A DNA stretch of 64,000 bases from Clostridiales bacterium (lineage in GTDB: Bacteria > Bacillota > Clostridia > Christensenellales > Pumilibacteraceae): assembly GCA_022508505.1 (NCBI GenBank), contig JAFLVC010000006.1:1-64000 (forward strand), read 5' to 3'. The notes beneath the pieces were generated by a model. That model was not told where the DNA came from. It was given only the letters and a program-made list of their open reading frames with translations, and made no database searches. How positions within the stretch are numbered: the stretch's first letter is position 1; every line of letters begins with the position of its first letter. Positions 14,913 to 24,971 of the stretch are shown here, in pieces. The position numbers were made by a program, and so were the translations under genes.

Positions 14913-15425
14913 ATGGAGCAGAAACAAACTTTTTCGCAGGACACGTTGCTTAAACTTCTCAAGCAGTCCGAGTTGACGATCATCGCGGGCGCGGACAAGC
15001 ACGTCGCGCCGTTTACCGAGTATTTGAAGAGCAAATACCGCACCGTTTGCCGAGAGATATGTTTGCCGCCCGTTGGCGGATGCACTGACGCAGCGGACGC
15101 CGAAAGCTCCGACGGCATTCGCTTATACACGCTTTTTCGGCGCGACGGCTACGAAAGCTCCGACGGCGCGGGCTTTATCGGCTCGCAGGCGCAAGCCGCT
15201 GCGGGCGAGCCTGTTGTCGTCATGTTTCCGTGCGAGAAGCACGCCGAGTGGCGGTCGCTGTATTTCCGTATCGACGGCGACGTCAAGGGAAAGACGCAGC
15301 TGTTGCTGTTAAACGTTCGCGACGCCGACCGCGTCGACCTTGTGATCGAGCGCGGAGAGCACGCGGGCGAGTGCATTCCGTTCCGCTTCGACGAAGCGGC
15401 AAAGCGATATTACGAAGCGGAGTAA
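14913..15425 (+). CDS. Hypothetical protein
   Basis: A 170-residue protein with TTAGGAG 7 bases before the ATG. Two near-identical short segments (ESSDGIRL and ESSDGAGF) occur at about 64 and 81, also repeated in the DNA. The second half is beta-rich (VVVMFPCEKHAEWRSLYFRI, KTQLLLLNVRDADRVDLV). No signal peptide or membrane segment. Family not recognised. Confidence 0.65.
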   Translation: MEQKQTFSQDTLLKLLKQSELTIIAGADKHVAPFTEYLKSKYRTVCREICLPPVGGCTDAADAESSDGIRLYTLFRRDGYESSDGAGFIGSQAQAAAGEPVVVMFPCEKHAEWRSLYFRIDGDVKGKTQLLLLNVRDADRVDLVIERGEHAGECIPFRFDEAAKRYYEAE

Positions 15426-15587
15426 ACTATCCGCGCGGCGATAAAGCCGAATACATAAGCTCTTATATTAGCGGCGGCGAATGGAAGCGGAGAGGGAAGG
15501 CCGCATATTATAAAAGAAGAGCGAAATGCGGCCGCTTTTCGAGAAGGCCAATTATTCGATATTATTTCGATATACACGGCATTTCGC

Positions 15588-15616
15588 TTGACAATACTGC
15601 GCATATACTGTATAAT
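15588..15616 (+). promoter_or_regulatory. Perfect consensus promoter of the large lipoprotein gene
   Basis: TTGACA (15588-15593), exactly 17 bases, TATAAT (15611-15616). It gives a leader of about 225 bases before the ATG at 15847, most of it hairpin-rich repeat. The remainder of the 15426-15587 stretch has no feature I can support. Confidence 0.85.
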
Positions 15617-15669
15617 GCAACAATATCAATAGTGTCGACAAGGGCGTCGGGGAAAAAACTTCGACTGCC

Positions 15670-15795
15670 TTTTTTATTCGAGGAGTAAATTTGCCCGCTT
15701 GCGGGAGCAAATTTGCGACGTCGACAAATTAGGTGTAATACACGCCGCCTTGCGGCGGAGGGGCGCGTTAGCGCCGCTACCCGGGGCTTGCCACG
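15670..15795 (+). repeat. Palindromic intergenic repeat element, copy 1
   Basis: A run of short GC-rich hairpins, several with TT loops (CCCGC TT GCGGG, CGCCGC CTT GCGGCG, GGGCGC GTTA GCGCC). Its first 24 bases (15670-15693) match the reverse complement of 33144-33167 at 22 positions, and AAATTAGGT occurs in both loci (15726, 33037). This is a dispersed REP-like element; here it forms most of the 5' leader of the lipoprotein gene. Confidence 0.6.
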
Positions 15796-15846
15796 GGGTA
15801 TAATACCGAATTTATTTTCGGCGCACTACGCGCTACGGAGGTTCAC

Positions 15847-18800
15847 ATGAAAGGAAAAGCAAAACGCACCCTATTAGTGCTGGCGGCGTGCCTCGCCTGC
15901 GTGTTCGGCTTGACCGCGTTCGGTCTTGCCGCATGCGAAGATGCCGAGCTGCCCGTCGGAGTCGTGACGCTCACGGCGCCCGACGTCAAGCTTGTTGACA
16001 ACGTCATCAGCTGGAAAGAGGTCAAGAACGCGACCTACTACATGGTTTACGAGGGCGAGGACGTCGCGGACGGCGAAGGCGAAATCGTAAGAGCGACGAC
16101 GTACACCATCGAAAAGACGGCGCCCGGCGACTACGTTTATACTGTTTCGGCTTACAACACTCTTGCAAGCCCCAAGTACGGCCCGCGCTCCGAGAAGGTC
16201 ACGTACACCGTCAAAAGCGGCAAACCGGACGTGCCCCCGGGCGGGGATGACGATCCCCCCGTCGGCGGTGACGACGAGCTCAGTTCTCCGCTTGCCGACA
16301 TAGAGGGCAACGCGCTCAACTGGCAGCCTGTTTTGAACGCAGCCTCTTACGACATCTACAAGAACGGCGAGAAGGTCGATTCGGTTGAGGGCTTTGAGTC
16401 TCTCGGCGACACCATTATACCCACGACCTACACGATAAAGGACGCGAAAAACGGCGACAAGTTCGCTGTCGTAGCGGTCAGCGGCAGCGACGACTACGAG
16501 GACAGCGAGCCTTGCGACGAACTTGAATACACCGCGCTCGGCACCACGCTTTCGCTCACGACGCCCGTCTACATAACCGACGCGACGAAAACCGTACCCG
16601 TAGCGGCAGCGGGCACCTACAAGGTTGTCGTCAAACCCAACAACAACCTTGCCGTTTCGGCAGGCGTTCATGGCACTTCTGCCATAAAAGTATCGGGCAG
16701 CCTTTCCGACAACAACCCGCCCTACGGCGCGGACGCCACTCTCGAAGAGGGCGTGTGGACGGCTACGGTTGTCGTCACGGGCGACCTTACGCTCACTTTC
16801 GGCGTAACGACGGTGTTCAAAGAAGTAACTCTCGGCTACACCGTGTCTTTGGAACAAGCCTACGAGTCGGGTGACGAGCCCAACGTCGTCAGGACGTACA
16901 ATCTCGGCGCGACCGATTCGGTCGACGTTACCATACCCTACACGGGCTATCGCATCAAAGTCGTGCTCGGCGACGACGTTCCCAATAGCGGCAACATACT
17001 GTACGTCGTTTTGGACGACGGCAGCACGAACAGCACCATAACCATAACTATCGGCAACAACAATACGCTACTGACGGCAAAGGACGGCTACTATGTATCC
17101 AACTCCTTCTCGTACGGCAGCGGCGCTATCTACCTCAGCTGCGATACGGTCGATTTGAAGGCGACGATTTCGCTCAAAGAGCCCGACGTGGTGTTTGAGA
17201 ACGCGCCCTTCCTCACCGTCGACAGCCCGGTATTCGATTACGATATCGGCGACGCGAAAGCCCCGTCGATGTTTAAGCTCGACGACGTCGAGACGGGCGA
17301 GTACCTCCTCGTTTTGGAGGCGTTCCTCACCGACCTCACTTTCTACGCAAAGCTCGGCGACGGCAATTACGCAAAGCTTGCTTCGACAGCAAACCAATAT
17401 CATCTCACGCTCAATGTAACCAACGAGACCATACTCTACGTTTACTGCACCGAAACGGACGGCATGCACGTAGACTCCGTATCGCTCTTTGAGACGGGCG
17501 TAGCGGAATACGACCTGTCCGCCGGAAAGACAGTTGTGGACGCGCTCATCGGAAGCGGCGCGGCAAACGCTACGGTGTTCACGCTGAAGGACGTGGAAGC
17601 GGGCAAGTACACGCTCACTGTTACCGGCGCGTCCGGTCTGACCTTCAAGGCTGTAGTGGGCGACGCCACCTACGATCTCGACTACAACAATGACGACGCG
17701 TACTCGAAGAAGATTGAGATTGCCGACCAGGCGAGCATAAAGGTTTATCTGACGAGCGGCCTCTATGTCGCCGACGTCACCATCGTCAAGAACCAAGTCC
17801 TCGAGCTCACGCACGGCCTCGCAAACGGCACGCAGTTCACAATCGAGCCCGGCACCGAGGTTGAGTTCGAGCTGAATGGCGTTCCCGACGGCACCTACCG
17901 CGTCGCTCTGTCCGGCTTCAACGAGGGCGACACGTACGACAACTGGATTTACATGACTGCAACCGTCGGCAACAACACGGTCGACCTTTGCGGCAGCAAC
18001 AACGGCTATCTCGGCGCGCAGTGGGTTGAAATCAAGGGCGAAACCACGCTCACCGTATTCGCCAACAACTTCGGCGGCAAAAAGACCTGGACAATTTACC
18101 TCCTCGACGACGGCGAGGCCGATCCCGGCATGCCCGAAGAGGCCGATTCTTCGACCTATTTGTATGTCGAAAACTTCATGTTGACCAAAAAGGGCGAGTA
18201 TTATGATATCGATATTTCGGGGCTTGCCGCAGGCGAATACACGCTTTCCGTCGACTTCAACTACAGCAACACCTGGCAAGACAGCAAGATGTACGATCCC
18301 GAATATGAGTACTATCTCGATTCGGACAGCGAAAACACCGAAACGATTATAGGCGACAGTATGCCTCAGCCGGCAGTCGGCAAACTGACCATCCCCGAGG
18401 GCGGAGCGCAGAAGCTCTATATCCGCTGCAACAACCTTGGAGAATACACCAAGGACGGTAAAACGTCGGGCAACGCGCAGAAGGTGCATATCACCATCGA
18501 GATAGTCGGCGGCGGCGACGGTCCCATCGAAGGCGGCGGTTCCGACACTTCGGCAGATATTCAAGCGTATGCCGCATGGATATCTTGGGTTGAGATCGAA
18601 GTCGGCAACCTCAAATACGGCGAATACACCGTAACGCTGGATGGTGCGGAGCAGGATATTCTCGGCAACTACGATTATTTTGCGCTCGGCAATTCTTCAA
18701 GCGGTGCAGATGAAGTCGGGTTCTACTTAACCGACGGCGTATTGACTGCTACTTTCACGGTAAAACAGGATAAAGTCTATCTTTATACAAACGGTTCCGG

Positions 18801-19479
18801 CGGCCCCGTAACGCTTCACTTCACTCTTAACGGCGGCGGCGGCAATGTGGCGGGCGGCTCTATGGACGACCCCATAATTTGCGAAGATTATACGGGCACA
18901 TTTACCGCATACGATTTGCAGGACGCTTGGTTCCAGCTCCCTGCCGTAGGCTTTATGAATATGGGTTCAATGTTCACCTTCGAATTTGAACTCGGCGTAA
19001 CTGTGAAAAAGTATGAAAGCGGTAGCGAGAATGCTCTTACGAGCGGCTCTGCGTACGAGCTTGATTGGATGAATCCCACATTTATACATGTAATAGCTCC
19101 CGAGGGAATGCTTTGCAGCTTCACCGTATCGGCAGGCGGCGCGGGCGAGGACGAAGAGGGAACGCTCGGCACTACCCGTTCCGTCACGGTCGATATCCCG
19201 AGCGGCACCGATTCGGTCACGGTCTTCTTGGGGGCAACCGTCAGCGAAGCCAAAACTTACATTATAAAAGCAAGCGGCGATATAGGCGACGATGTCGTAA
19301 TTTGGATTTTTTCAAGCTCGTGGGCGGCAGAGCAATCCGGCGAAGAAGACGAATACGCCATGGGTAAACTTACAAGCGCTACCGATTTCGGCGCTCAAGT
19401 CGAAGGGTTGTGGTTCAGCATTGCCATCAAGGCGTCTTCGGAGTTGACCAACATTACCATAACCCTCGAAGAAGCGTAA
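15847..19479 (+). CDS. Large secreted lipoprotein with FN3-like and beta-sandwich repeats
   Basis: A 1210-residue protein. The N-terminus is a lipoprotein signal peptide with lipobox LAAC (C30). Residues about 42-120 and 150-225 are FN3-like (ISWKEVKNATYYMVYEG; LNWQPVLNAASYDIYKNG) separated by a Pro/Gly/Asp linker. The rest is a series of acidic beta-sandwich modules of about 90-110 residues with a recurrent 'ydv..l.aGeYtltv' pattern, resembling PPC-type domains. No enzyme motif. GGAGG precedes the ATG. It lies upstream of the MoxR/vWA operon, separated by a hairpin, and may be a surface substrate or partner of that system (inference). Confidence 0.8.
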   Translation: MKGKAKRTLLVLAACLACVFGLTAFGLAACEDAELPVGVVTLTAPDVKLVDNVISWKEVKNATYYMVYEGEDVADGEGEIVRATTYTIEKTAPGDYVYTVSAYNTLASPKYGPRSEKVTYTVKSGKPDVPPGGDDDPPVGGDDELSSPLADIEGNALNWQPVLNAASYDIYKNGEKVDSVEGFESLGDTIIPTTYTIKDAKNGDKFAVVAVSGSDDYEDSEPCDELEYTALGTTLSLTTPVYITDATKTVPVAAAGTYKVVVKPNNNLAVSAGVHGTSAIKVSGSLSDNNPPYGADATLEEGVWTATVVVTGDLTLTFGVTTVFKEVTLGYTVSLEQAYESGDEPNVVRTYNLGATDSVDVTIPYTGYRIKVVLGDDVPNSGNILYVVLDDGSTNSTITITIGNNNTLLTAKDGYYVSNSFSYGSGAIYLSCDTVDLKATISLKEPDVVFENAPFLTVDSPVFDYDIGDAKAPSMFKLDDVETGEYLLVLEAFLTDLTFYAKLGDGNYAKLASTANQYHLTLNVTNETILYVYCTETDGMHVDSVSLFETGVAEYDLSAGKTVVDALIGSGAANATVFTLKDVEAGKYTLTVTGASGLTFKAVVGDATYDLDYNNDDAYSKKIEIADQASIKVYLTSGLYVADVTIVKNQVLELTHGLANGTQFTIEPGTEVEFELNGVPDGTYRVALSGFNEGDTYDNWIYMTATVGNNTVDLCGSNNGYLGAQWVEIKGETTLTVFANNFGGKKTWTIYLLDDGEADPGMPEEADSSTYLYVENFMLTKKGEYYDIDISGLAAGEYTLSVDFNYSNTWQDSKMYDPEYEYYLDSDSENTETIIGDSMPQPAVGKLTIPEGGAQKLYIRCNNLGEYTKDGKTSGNAQKVHITIEIVGGGDGPIEGGGSDTSADIQAYAAWISWVEIEVGNLKYGEYTVTLDGAEQDILGNYDYFALGNSSSGADEVGFYLTDGVLTATFTVKQDKVYLYTNGSGGPVTLHFTLNGGGGNVAGGSMDDPIICEDYTGTFTAYDLQDAWFQLPAVGFMNMGSMFTFEFELGVTVKKYESGSENALTSGSAYELDWMNPTFIHVIAPEGMLCSFTVSAGGAGEDEEGTLGTTRSVTVDIPSGTDSVTVFLGATVSEAKTYIIKASGDIGDDVVIWIFSSSWAAEQSGEEDEYAMGKLTSATDFGAQVEGLWFSIAIKASSELTNITITLEEA

Positions 19480-19529
19480 GGACAAAGCTCTAAGCTAAGT
19501 AAAAGCTTAAAAAACAACACAATAAGTTC

Positions 19530-19559
19530 GTGCGGAGGCGGGATTTCCCGCCCCCGCAC
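19530..19559 (+). terminator. Strong GC-rich hairpin between lipoprotein and MoxR operon
   Basis: GTGCGG-a-GGCGGG / CCCGCC-c-CCGCAC with loop ATTT and one mismatch. No T-tract follows (AAAACTATTTA), so it may protect the upstream 3' end or reduce, rather than stop, transcription. Confidence 0.5.
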
Positions 19560-19582
19560 AAAACTATTTAAACGAGTTTAAT

Positions 19583-21070
19583 ATGGGTGAAGGCTTTAAA
19601 AAACAAAAAACGAGATTTTTGCGGAACGCGATAATAAAAAGCGCGGTTTGTGCGGTTTCACTTGGGCTTTTTGCCTTTGGGATTGTCTTTCTTGCGACAA
19701 GGGTGTCCGGCATATCGCTTCACGCCGGTTACTATGCGCTTATTGCGGTTGTGGCGGCGCTGTCAAGCGGCGGCGTCACGTTCCTGTTGCTGTGGCCGAC
19801 CGAAAAGGCGATAGCAAAAGAGCTCGACAGCGAATACGGTCTCAACGAAAAGGTGCAGACGGCGCTCGCTTTTCGCGACGCCGAGGGCGAGGTCGTCGAT
19901 ATGCTGAAGTCCGATACCGAAAAGCGGCTTTTGAACCTTCCCAAGCGCAAGTTCGACGCGACCAAGATATGGCAATACGTGCTGATAGCGGCGATGTCGC
20001 TCGCCGTGTTCGTGCCGTCGCTGTTCGCGCCCGCAAGGACGGCGCTTGCGACTTCGATCCCGCAAAACCCGACCGAAAACCCGACCGCGCAGTACGTTTT
20101 TACCGAAGAACAAATGGCGGACTTGCAAGAGCTGATCGACAACGTGAGCATAACGCCGCTCGACGACGGCGTCAAGGCGGGTGCGGTCGACGCGCTCAAA
20201 AAGCTCAAAAACAACCTTCCGTTTGCGGAGACCAACGGCGACATGATCGGTTTTGTAAACGTCGCGCTGAAGAGCGTGAACGGCGCAATCAAGGATCCGC
20301 TCTCGTACAGGAGCATAGCCAACGCGCTCGGCGCGGTCGCGCAAAACGATTTGGCGAAGATGATAGCCGACGGTGTGCAGGTTTACAAGAACCGCATCAT
20401 AGTCGGTTACGCGGACGTCGTCGCGTTTTATGCGGAAAGGGTACAGGCGGTTACGCAAGTGACTGAAAAAGGGCTTACCGCGTTCTTTGACGCGCTCGCG
20501 GAAGGCAAGGAAGCGGGCGACGACGAAGTAGGGTTTGTCGAAAAGACGTACGGCGATATCTATACGGCGCTCAACCTTTCGGACGCCGACGACGCCGACG
20601 AGCTCCGAACTGTTCTGTACGACTTTGCCAAGGCGCTCGCGCAAAACGACAACACGCTCACCAACGACGCGGCGCTCACATTCGACATCAATTTCAACGC
20701 CGCGCTCGCAGAGCAGGCGTACAGGCTTGCCATGAACAAGTACGTCACCAACAGGCTGAGAGAGATTTTCGGACTGCCCGTTCCCGCGGACGAGAGCTTC
20801 GTCCCCAACTATTCGCAATCGTCCGATCCGTCCGACGGCACGGACAGCGATTTGCAGGGCGGCTACGGCAGGGGCGACATGCTTTACGGCAGCGACGACG
20901 AGGTGTACGACCCCGTCACCGGCGAGTACGTCAAGTACGGCGATATTTTCAACGACTATTACGCAATAATAGAGTCGTTGCTGAGAGACGGCACCTTGAC
21001 CGAGGAACAGCAGGCGGTCGTAAGGGCGTATCTCGAAATACTATTAAGCGGAATTAAGGATAAGGAGTAA
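19583..21070 (+). CDS. Membrane protein at head of MoxR/vWA operon
   Basis: A 495-residue protein with membrane helices at about 16-38, 48-70 and 132-150, then a long, mainly helical soluble part and an acidic Gly/Asp-rich tail. The segment AIAKELDSEYGLNEKVQTALAF after helix 2 resembles the 'LD...GL.+..TAL' region of large membrane proteins found next to MoxR and vWA genes. No enzyme motif. The next gene starts 2 bases after its stop. Probably a structural membrane component of the complex. Confidence 0.7.
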   Translation: MGEGFKKQKTRFLRNAIIKSAVCAVSLGLFAFGIVFLATRVSGISLHAGYYALIAVVAALSSGGVTFLLLWPTEKAIAKELDSEYGLNEKVQTALAFRDAEGEVVDMLKSDTEKRLLNLPKRKFDATKIWQYVLIAAMSLAVFVPSLFAPARTALATSIPQNPTENPTAQYVFTEEQMADLQELIDNVSITPLDDGVKAGAVDALKKLKNNLPFAETNGDMIGFVNVALKSVNGAIKDPLSYRSIANALGAVAQNDLAKMIADGVQVYKNRIIVGYADVVAFYAERVQAVTQVTEKGLTAFFDALAEGKEAGDDEVGFVEKTYGDIYTALNLSDADDADELRTVLYDFAKALAQNDNTLTNDAALTFDINFNAALAEQAYRLAMNKYVTNRLREIFGLPVPADESFVPNYSQSSDPSDGTDSDLQGGYGRGDMLYGSDDEVYDPVTGEYVKYGDIFNDYYAIIESLLRDGTLTEEQQAVVRAYLEILLSGIKDKE

Positions 21071-21072
21071 TC

Positions 21073-22206
21073 ATGAAAAAGGCCAACAAGAACGAACAGG
21101 TCAGCGAACAGGCGCTTGAAAAAGAAGAGCTCGCCGAGGAAGTCTCAGCGGACGGCGTTGACGGCGCCGAAGCGGCAACCGCCGAGCCTTCGCATGAGCC
21201 CGCGAAAAAGAGCGGCGCAGGCAAAGCCGATTCCGCAAACGCGGAAAGGGTAAAGCGCTTCAGCGAGTCGATAGCCAAGATCAAGGCGGAGCTCAAAAAG
21301 GACGTCGTCGGTCAAGAGGACATAATCGACAACGTCATTTGCGCCATAATCGCAGGCGGCAACGTCCTATTGGAAGGCGTGCCGGGCGTCGGCAAGACGA
21401 GGCTCGTCCGCTCCTTGGGTAAAACCTTGTCTCTGCCTTTTTCGCGCATTCAGTTTACGCCCGACTTGATGCCGTCCGACGTGACGGGCACCAACGTCAT
21501 CGAAAAGGACGACAAGGGCAAGATGAACACCGTCTTTCAGCGCGGTCCCATTTTTTCAAACCTCATTCTTGCGGACGAGATCAACCGCGCGACGCCTAAG
21601 ACGCAGTCGGCAATGCTCGAGGTCATGCAGGAGCACAAGGTTACAGTCGCAAAGCAGACCTACGTCCTCGCAGAGCCGTACTTCGTGCTCGCCACCGAAA
21701 ACCCCATAGAGCAGGACGGAACGTACCCCCTGCCCGAGGCGCAGATGGACCGCTTTATGTTTAAGCTCGTCGTCGGCTTCCCCTCGGAGGAGGAGCTCTC
21801 CGGCATAGTCACCATGACGCAAAAGACCATGGACGAAACGGCGACCGCCGTCGTCGACGGTCCGACCATTCTCGAAATGCGCGAGCTCGCCAAGGAAGTG
21901 CCCGTGCTCGACGACGTGCTGAAATACGCGGCGCGGCTCGTCGCAGGAACGCACCCCGAGCTACCTAACGCCACCGAAACCGCCAAAAAGTACATCAAGT
22001 ACGGCGCGTCGCCGCGTGCGGCGCAGGCGCTCATCACGTGCGCAAAGGTGCGCGCGCTTATGAACGGCAACTACAACGTTTCGTACGACGACATAAAGGC
22101 GCTCGCGTACCCCGTATTCAGGCACAGAGTCAAGACCAACTACAACGCGATAAGCGCGCACATGACCGTCGACGACGTAATTCACGAGCTGATAAAAGAG
22201 ATATAA
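21073..22206 (+). CDS. MoxR-family AAA+ ATPase
   Basis: A 377-residue protein. After an acidic Ala/Glu-rich N-terminal tail of about 65 residues, the AAA+ core has Walker A GVPGVGKT at 102-109, Walker B LILADEINRATPKTQ near 168-182, the sensor-like ATENPIEQDGTYPLPEAQMDRF, and a C-terminal helical lid with GASPRA. MoxR ATPases act as chaperone-like remodellers for vWA-domain partners. The extra N-terminal tail makes it longer than the usual 310-330 residues. It is followed 15 bases later by a DUF58 gene, the classical partner. Confidence 0.93.
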   Translation: MKKANKNEQVSEQALEKEELAEEVSADGVDGAEAATAEPSHEPAKKSGAGKADSANAERVKRFSESIAKIKAELKKDVVGQEDIIDNVICAIIAGGNVLLEGVPGVGKTRLVRSLGKTLSLPFSRIQFTPDLMPSDVTGTNVIEKDDKGKMNTVFQRGPIFSNLILADEINRATPKTQSAMLEVMQEHKVTVAKQTYVLAEPYFVLATENPIEQDGTYPLPEAQMDRFMFKLVVGFPSEEELSGIVTMTQKTMDETATAVVDGPTILEMRELAKEVPVLDDVLKYAARLVAGTHPELPNATETAKKYIKYGASPRAAQALITCAKVRALMNGNYNVSYDDIKALAYPVFRHRVKTNYNAISAHMTVDDVIHELIKEI

Positions 22207-22221
22207 TAAAAGAGATAACGG

Positions 22222-23106
22222 ATGGCTGCATTGGTGATAAACGAGGAGTTTTTGTCGCAGGTAGAGCTGCTGCAAATGCTCGTCAAAAACAACGTCGCGG
22301 GGCTTTTCGGCGGGAACCACTTGTCTAAGAACAACGGGTCCTCGTGCGATTTTTCGGACTACCGCGACTACATTCCGGGCGATGACATTACCAAAATCGA
22401 CTGGAACGCCTTTGCACGCTTTGAAAAGCTTTACCTCAAGCTCTACCTCGACGAGCGCCAACTCCACACCCGAATCTACATCGACGTCAGCAGTTCGATG
22501 ACCTTCGGCAAGGGCAAAAAGGACGAGCAGGCGATACGACTTGCCGCGGCGCTCGCGTACATTTCGGTTTGCGAGATGGACAAGGTGTCAATCTACACCA
22601 TTCGCGGCGACCGCGTCGAGGCCGTCATAGAAAATATGCTCGGCAGGGAAAACTACCTAAACAACATAGGCAAGCTCAACGACGTTCGGTTCGACGGCGA
22701 CTGCGCCATTTCGGAGGCCATTCTGCCCTCGACCGTCGGCTACGGCGACGGCATGTCGATAATCATTTCCGACTTTTTGACGGACAACAATTTCGAGACG
22801 GCGATAGAACATCTGACGAGCAAAAAGCGCGACATACTGTGCATTCAGGTTTTGTCGGAGGAAGAGCTTCACCCGACGTCGCGCGGCAAGATGCACTTTT
22901 TCGACAGCGAGGACACGCAAAAGTACTACCGCAGAAACATCAACAAAGAGATAATGCGCGCATATCAAGAGGCGCTTGACTATATCACGGGCAGGGTTGC
23001 CGACTGCTGCCGTTCGCGCGGGGCGGAGTATATGCTCGTTTCCGCCGACGATTCGATAGGCGGCGTGTTCTACGAAAAGCTGATGGCTTTGGGGGTGGTG
23101 AAATGA
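22222..23106 (+). CDS. DUF58-domain protein (vWA-like), MoxR partner
   Basis: A 294-residue protein with DFSDYRDYIPGDDITKIDWNAFAR near 47-70, the DUF58 signature, and a vWA-like MIDAS DVSSS (D88, S90, S92) in YIDVSSSMTFG. No membrane helix. DUF58 proteins are coupled to MoxR ATPases across bacteria. Its stop overlaps the start of the next vWA gene by 4 bases (ATGA). Confidence 0.92.
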   Translation: MAALVINEEFLSQVELLQMLVKNNVAGLFGGNHLSKNNGSSCDFSDYRDYIPGDDITKIDWNAFARFEKLYLKLYLDERQLHTRIYIDVSSSMTFGKGKKDEQAIRLAAALAYISVCEMDKVSIYTIRGDRVEAVIENMLGRENYLNNIGKLNDVRFDGDCAISEAILPSTVGYGDGMSIIISDFLTDNNFETAIEHLTSKKRDILCIQVLSEEELHPTSRGKMHFFDSEDTQKYYRRNINKEIMRAYQEALDYITGRVADCCRSRGAEYMLVSADDSIGGVFYEKLMALGVVK

Positions 23107-24971
23107 CGTTTGCATATCCCCTCGGCTTTTTGGGACTCATCGGCATTCCCGTCCTAATCCTAATCTATATAATAAAGAACAGGTACACCGAAAAGGTAAT
23201 CCCGTCGACCTACATCTGGACCATGAGCGAAAAGTTCTTGAAGCGCCGTGTGCCCATAAGCAAGATTGCCGGAATTATCAGCCTTATTCTGCAAATCCTG
23301 ATCGTCGTGTTTATCTCGTTTGCAATCGCGCAGCCCTCGATAGTCTTAAAGGGCGCGGCGCGTTCGTACTGCTTTGTCATCGACGCGTCGGGCAGCATGA
23401 ACGTCGAGCAAGACGGCAAAACCCGATTTGAAATCGCAAAGGACAAGATCGTCGAGATTATCGACGATTCGGCAATCGGCAGCGACTACACGTTGATTTA
23501 CTCGGGCAGCTCCGCAAAGTTCGTGTTTGAGGAAACGACGGACAAGGAAACGGCCATTCAGCTCGTCGGCGAGCTTTCGCCCGCGCACATAACCATGGAC
23601 GAGACCAAGGCGCTCGCCGCGGCGCAGGACTACTTCAACTACAACACCTCGGTCGACACCTATCTTTTGACCGACAAGGAGTATAAACAGACCGGAAATA
23701 TAAAGGTCATCGACGTGTCCAAGCCTGCCGACAACTGCGCAATCACAAACGTCGAGTTTGAGCTCGTCGGCGGCATGATAAGAATAACGGGCACCGCCGT
23801 TTCGTATTCGGGCGACAAGAGAGTCACTGTCAACCTGTATTTCGACGACGACGGCAGGCTGTATGCCACGCAGACCGTCGAGGCGACCGCAGAGGGCACC
23901 GAGTTCGAGTTTTACGGCGAAAAGTCGAGCTTCGGATTTTTCAGAGTGGCGCTCGCCGAAAAGGACGCCCTCCCGCTCGACGACGAGGTCGTAGTGTACG
24001 ACGTCGCGTATCAAAACATTTCGGACATTCTGCTCGTGAGCGACAGCCCCTTCTTTATGCGCGCGGCGCTCGCTTCCGCGGGCATAACCAAGCTCGACTA
24101 TATTCTGACCGACGAGTACGAAAACAACACCGGCTACGGCCTGTACATCTTCGATTCGTTCATGCCCGAAGTCTTGCCCGACGACGGCGCGGTGTGGTTT
24201 ATCAACCCCAAGGGCACGCTCGCGGGCGCCGACTTCAGCTTTCAGGGCGAGGTGACGCCGCGCGCGGACGCGAGATATTCGACTTCGACTTCCACCACCG
24301 TCAGAAAGCTTCTTAACGGCGTGGTCGACTCCACGGACAAGGTAAACGCCTACAAGACGTTTACGCTTAGAAACTACGTCAAGTGCCGCGTAAACAGCAG
24401 CAAGTTCTACGAGCTCGCTTACTGCGACGGCAACCCCGTTATTTTCGTAGGCAGCAACGTTTACGGCAACAGGGAAGCGGTGTTCTCGTTCGACGTCCAC
24501 GACAGCGCGCAGTTCGTGCTGTCCGGCGATCTTTCCATTCTCGTCAAAAACCTCATAGACTATTCCTTCCCGACGGTCATCGACGACACGACATATATTT
24601 GCGGGGAGGAAATCCAAATCAACATGCTCGCGGCGTGCGTCAACATACGCGTCGAAACGCCGTCGGGCAAAGTCGATTATCCGTACACGAGCACGACCAT
24701 TTGCGAATACACGCTTGAGGAAGTGGGCGTTTACAACATAGTTCTCGTCATGAAGGACAAGACCGAGCGCGTGGTCAACGTCTTTGCCGAGCTTCCCGAG
24801 GCCGAGCGCGCGCCGCTTGCCGAGGGGAACAGCTTTGTCATTTCGGGCACGGCGGGCAACAAGCGCACGGACAGCTTTTACGATATATTGATATATCTCA
24901 TCATCGCTATTACCGTCTTGGCGGTAGCAGACTACGGGTTGTACTGTTATGAACAATATCAGCTTAGATAA
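23103..24971 (+). CDS. BatA-like membrane protein with vWA domain
   Basis: A 622-residue protein: an N-terminal membrane region (about 5-24 and 55-78), a vWA domain with intact MIDAS DASGS (D94, S96, S98) starting at about 88, a beta-rich region, and a C-terminal membrane helix at about 592-614. This is the layout of Bat/aerotolerance-type vWA proteins with the vWA domain outside. The MIDAS suggests metal-dependent protein binding. It overlaps the next gene by 23 bases. Confidence 0.88.
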   Translation: MTFAYPLGFLGLIGIPVLILIYIIKNRYTEKVIPSTYIWTMSEKFLKRRVPISKIAGIISLILQILIVVFISFAIAQPSIVLKGAARSYCFVIDASGSMNVEQDGKTRFEIAKDKIVEIIDDSAIGSDYTLIYSGSSAKFVFEETTDKETAIQLVGELSPAHITMDETKALAAAQDYFNYNTSVDTYLLTDKEYKQTGNIKVIDVSKPADNCAITNVEFELVGGMIRITGTAVSYSGDKRVTVNLYFDDDGRLYATQTVEATAEGTEFEFYGEKSSFGFFRVALAEKDALPLDDEVVVYDVAYQNISDILLVSDSPFFMRAALASAGITKLDYILTDEYENNTGYGLYIFDSFMPEVLPDDGAVWFINPKGTLAGADFSFQGEVTPRADARYSTSTSTTVRKLLNGVVDSTDKVNAYKTFTLRNYVKCRVNSSKFYELAYCDGNPVIFVGSNVYGNREAVFSFDVHDSAQFVLSGDLSILVKNLIDYSFPTVIDDTTYICGEEIQINMLAACVNIRVETPSGKVDYPYTSTTICEYTLEEVGVYNIVLVMKDKTERVVNVFAELPEAERAPLAEGNSFVISGTAGNKRTDSFYDILIYLIIAITVLAVADYGLYCYEQYQLR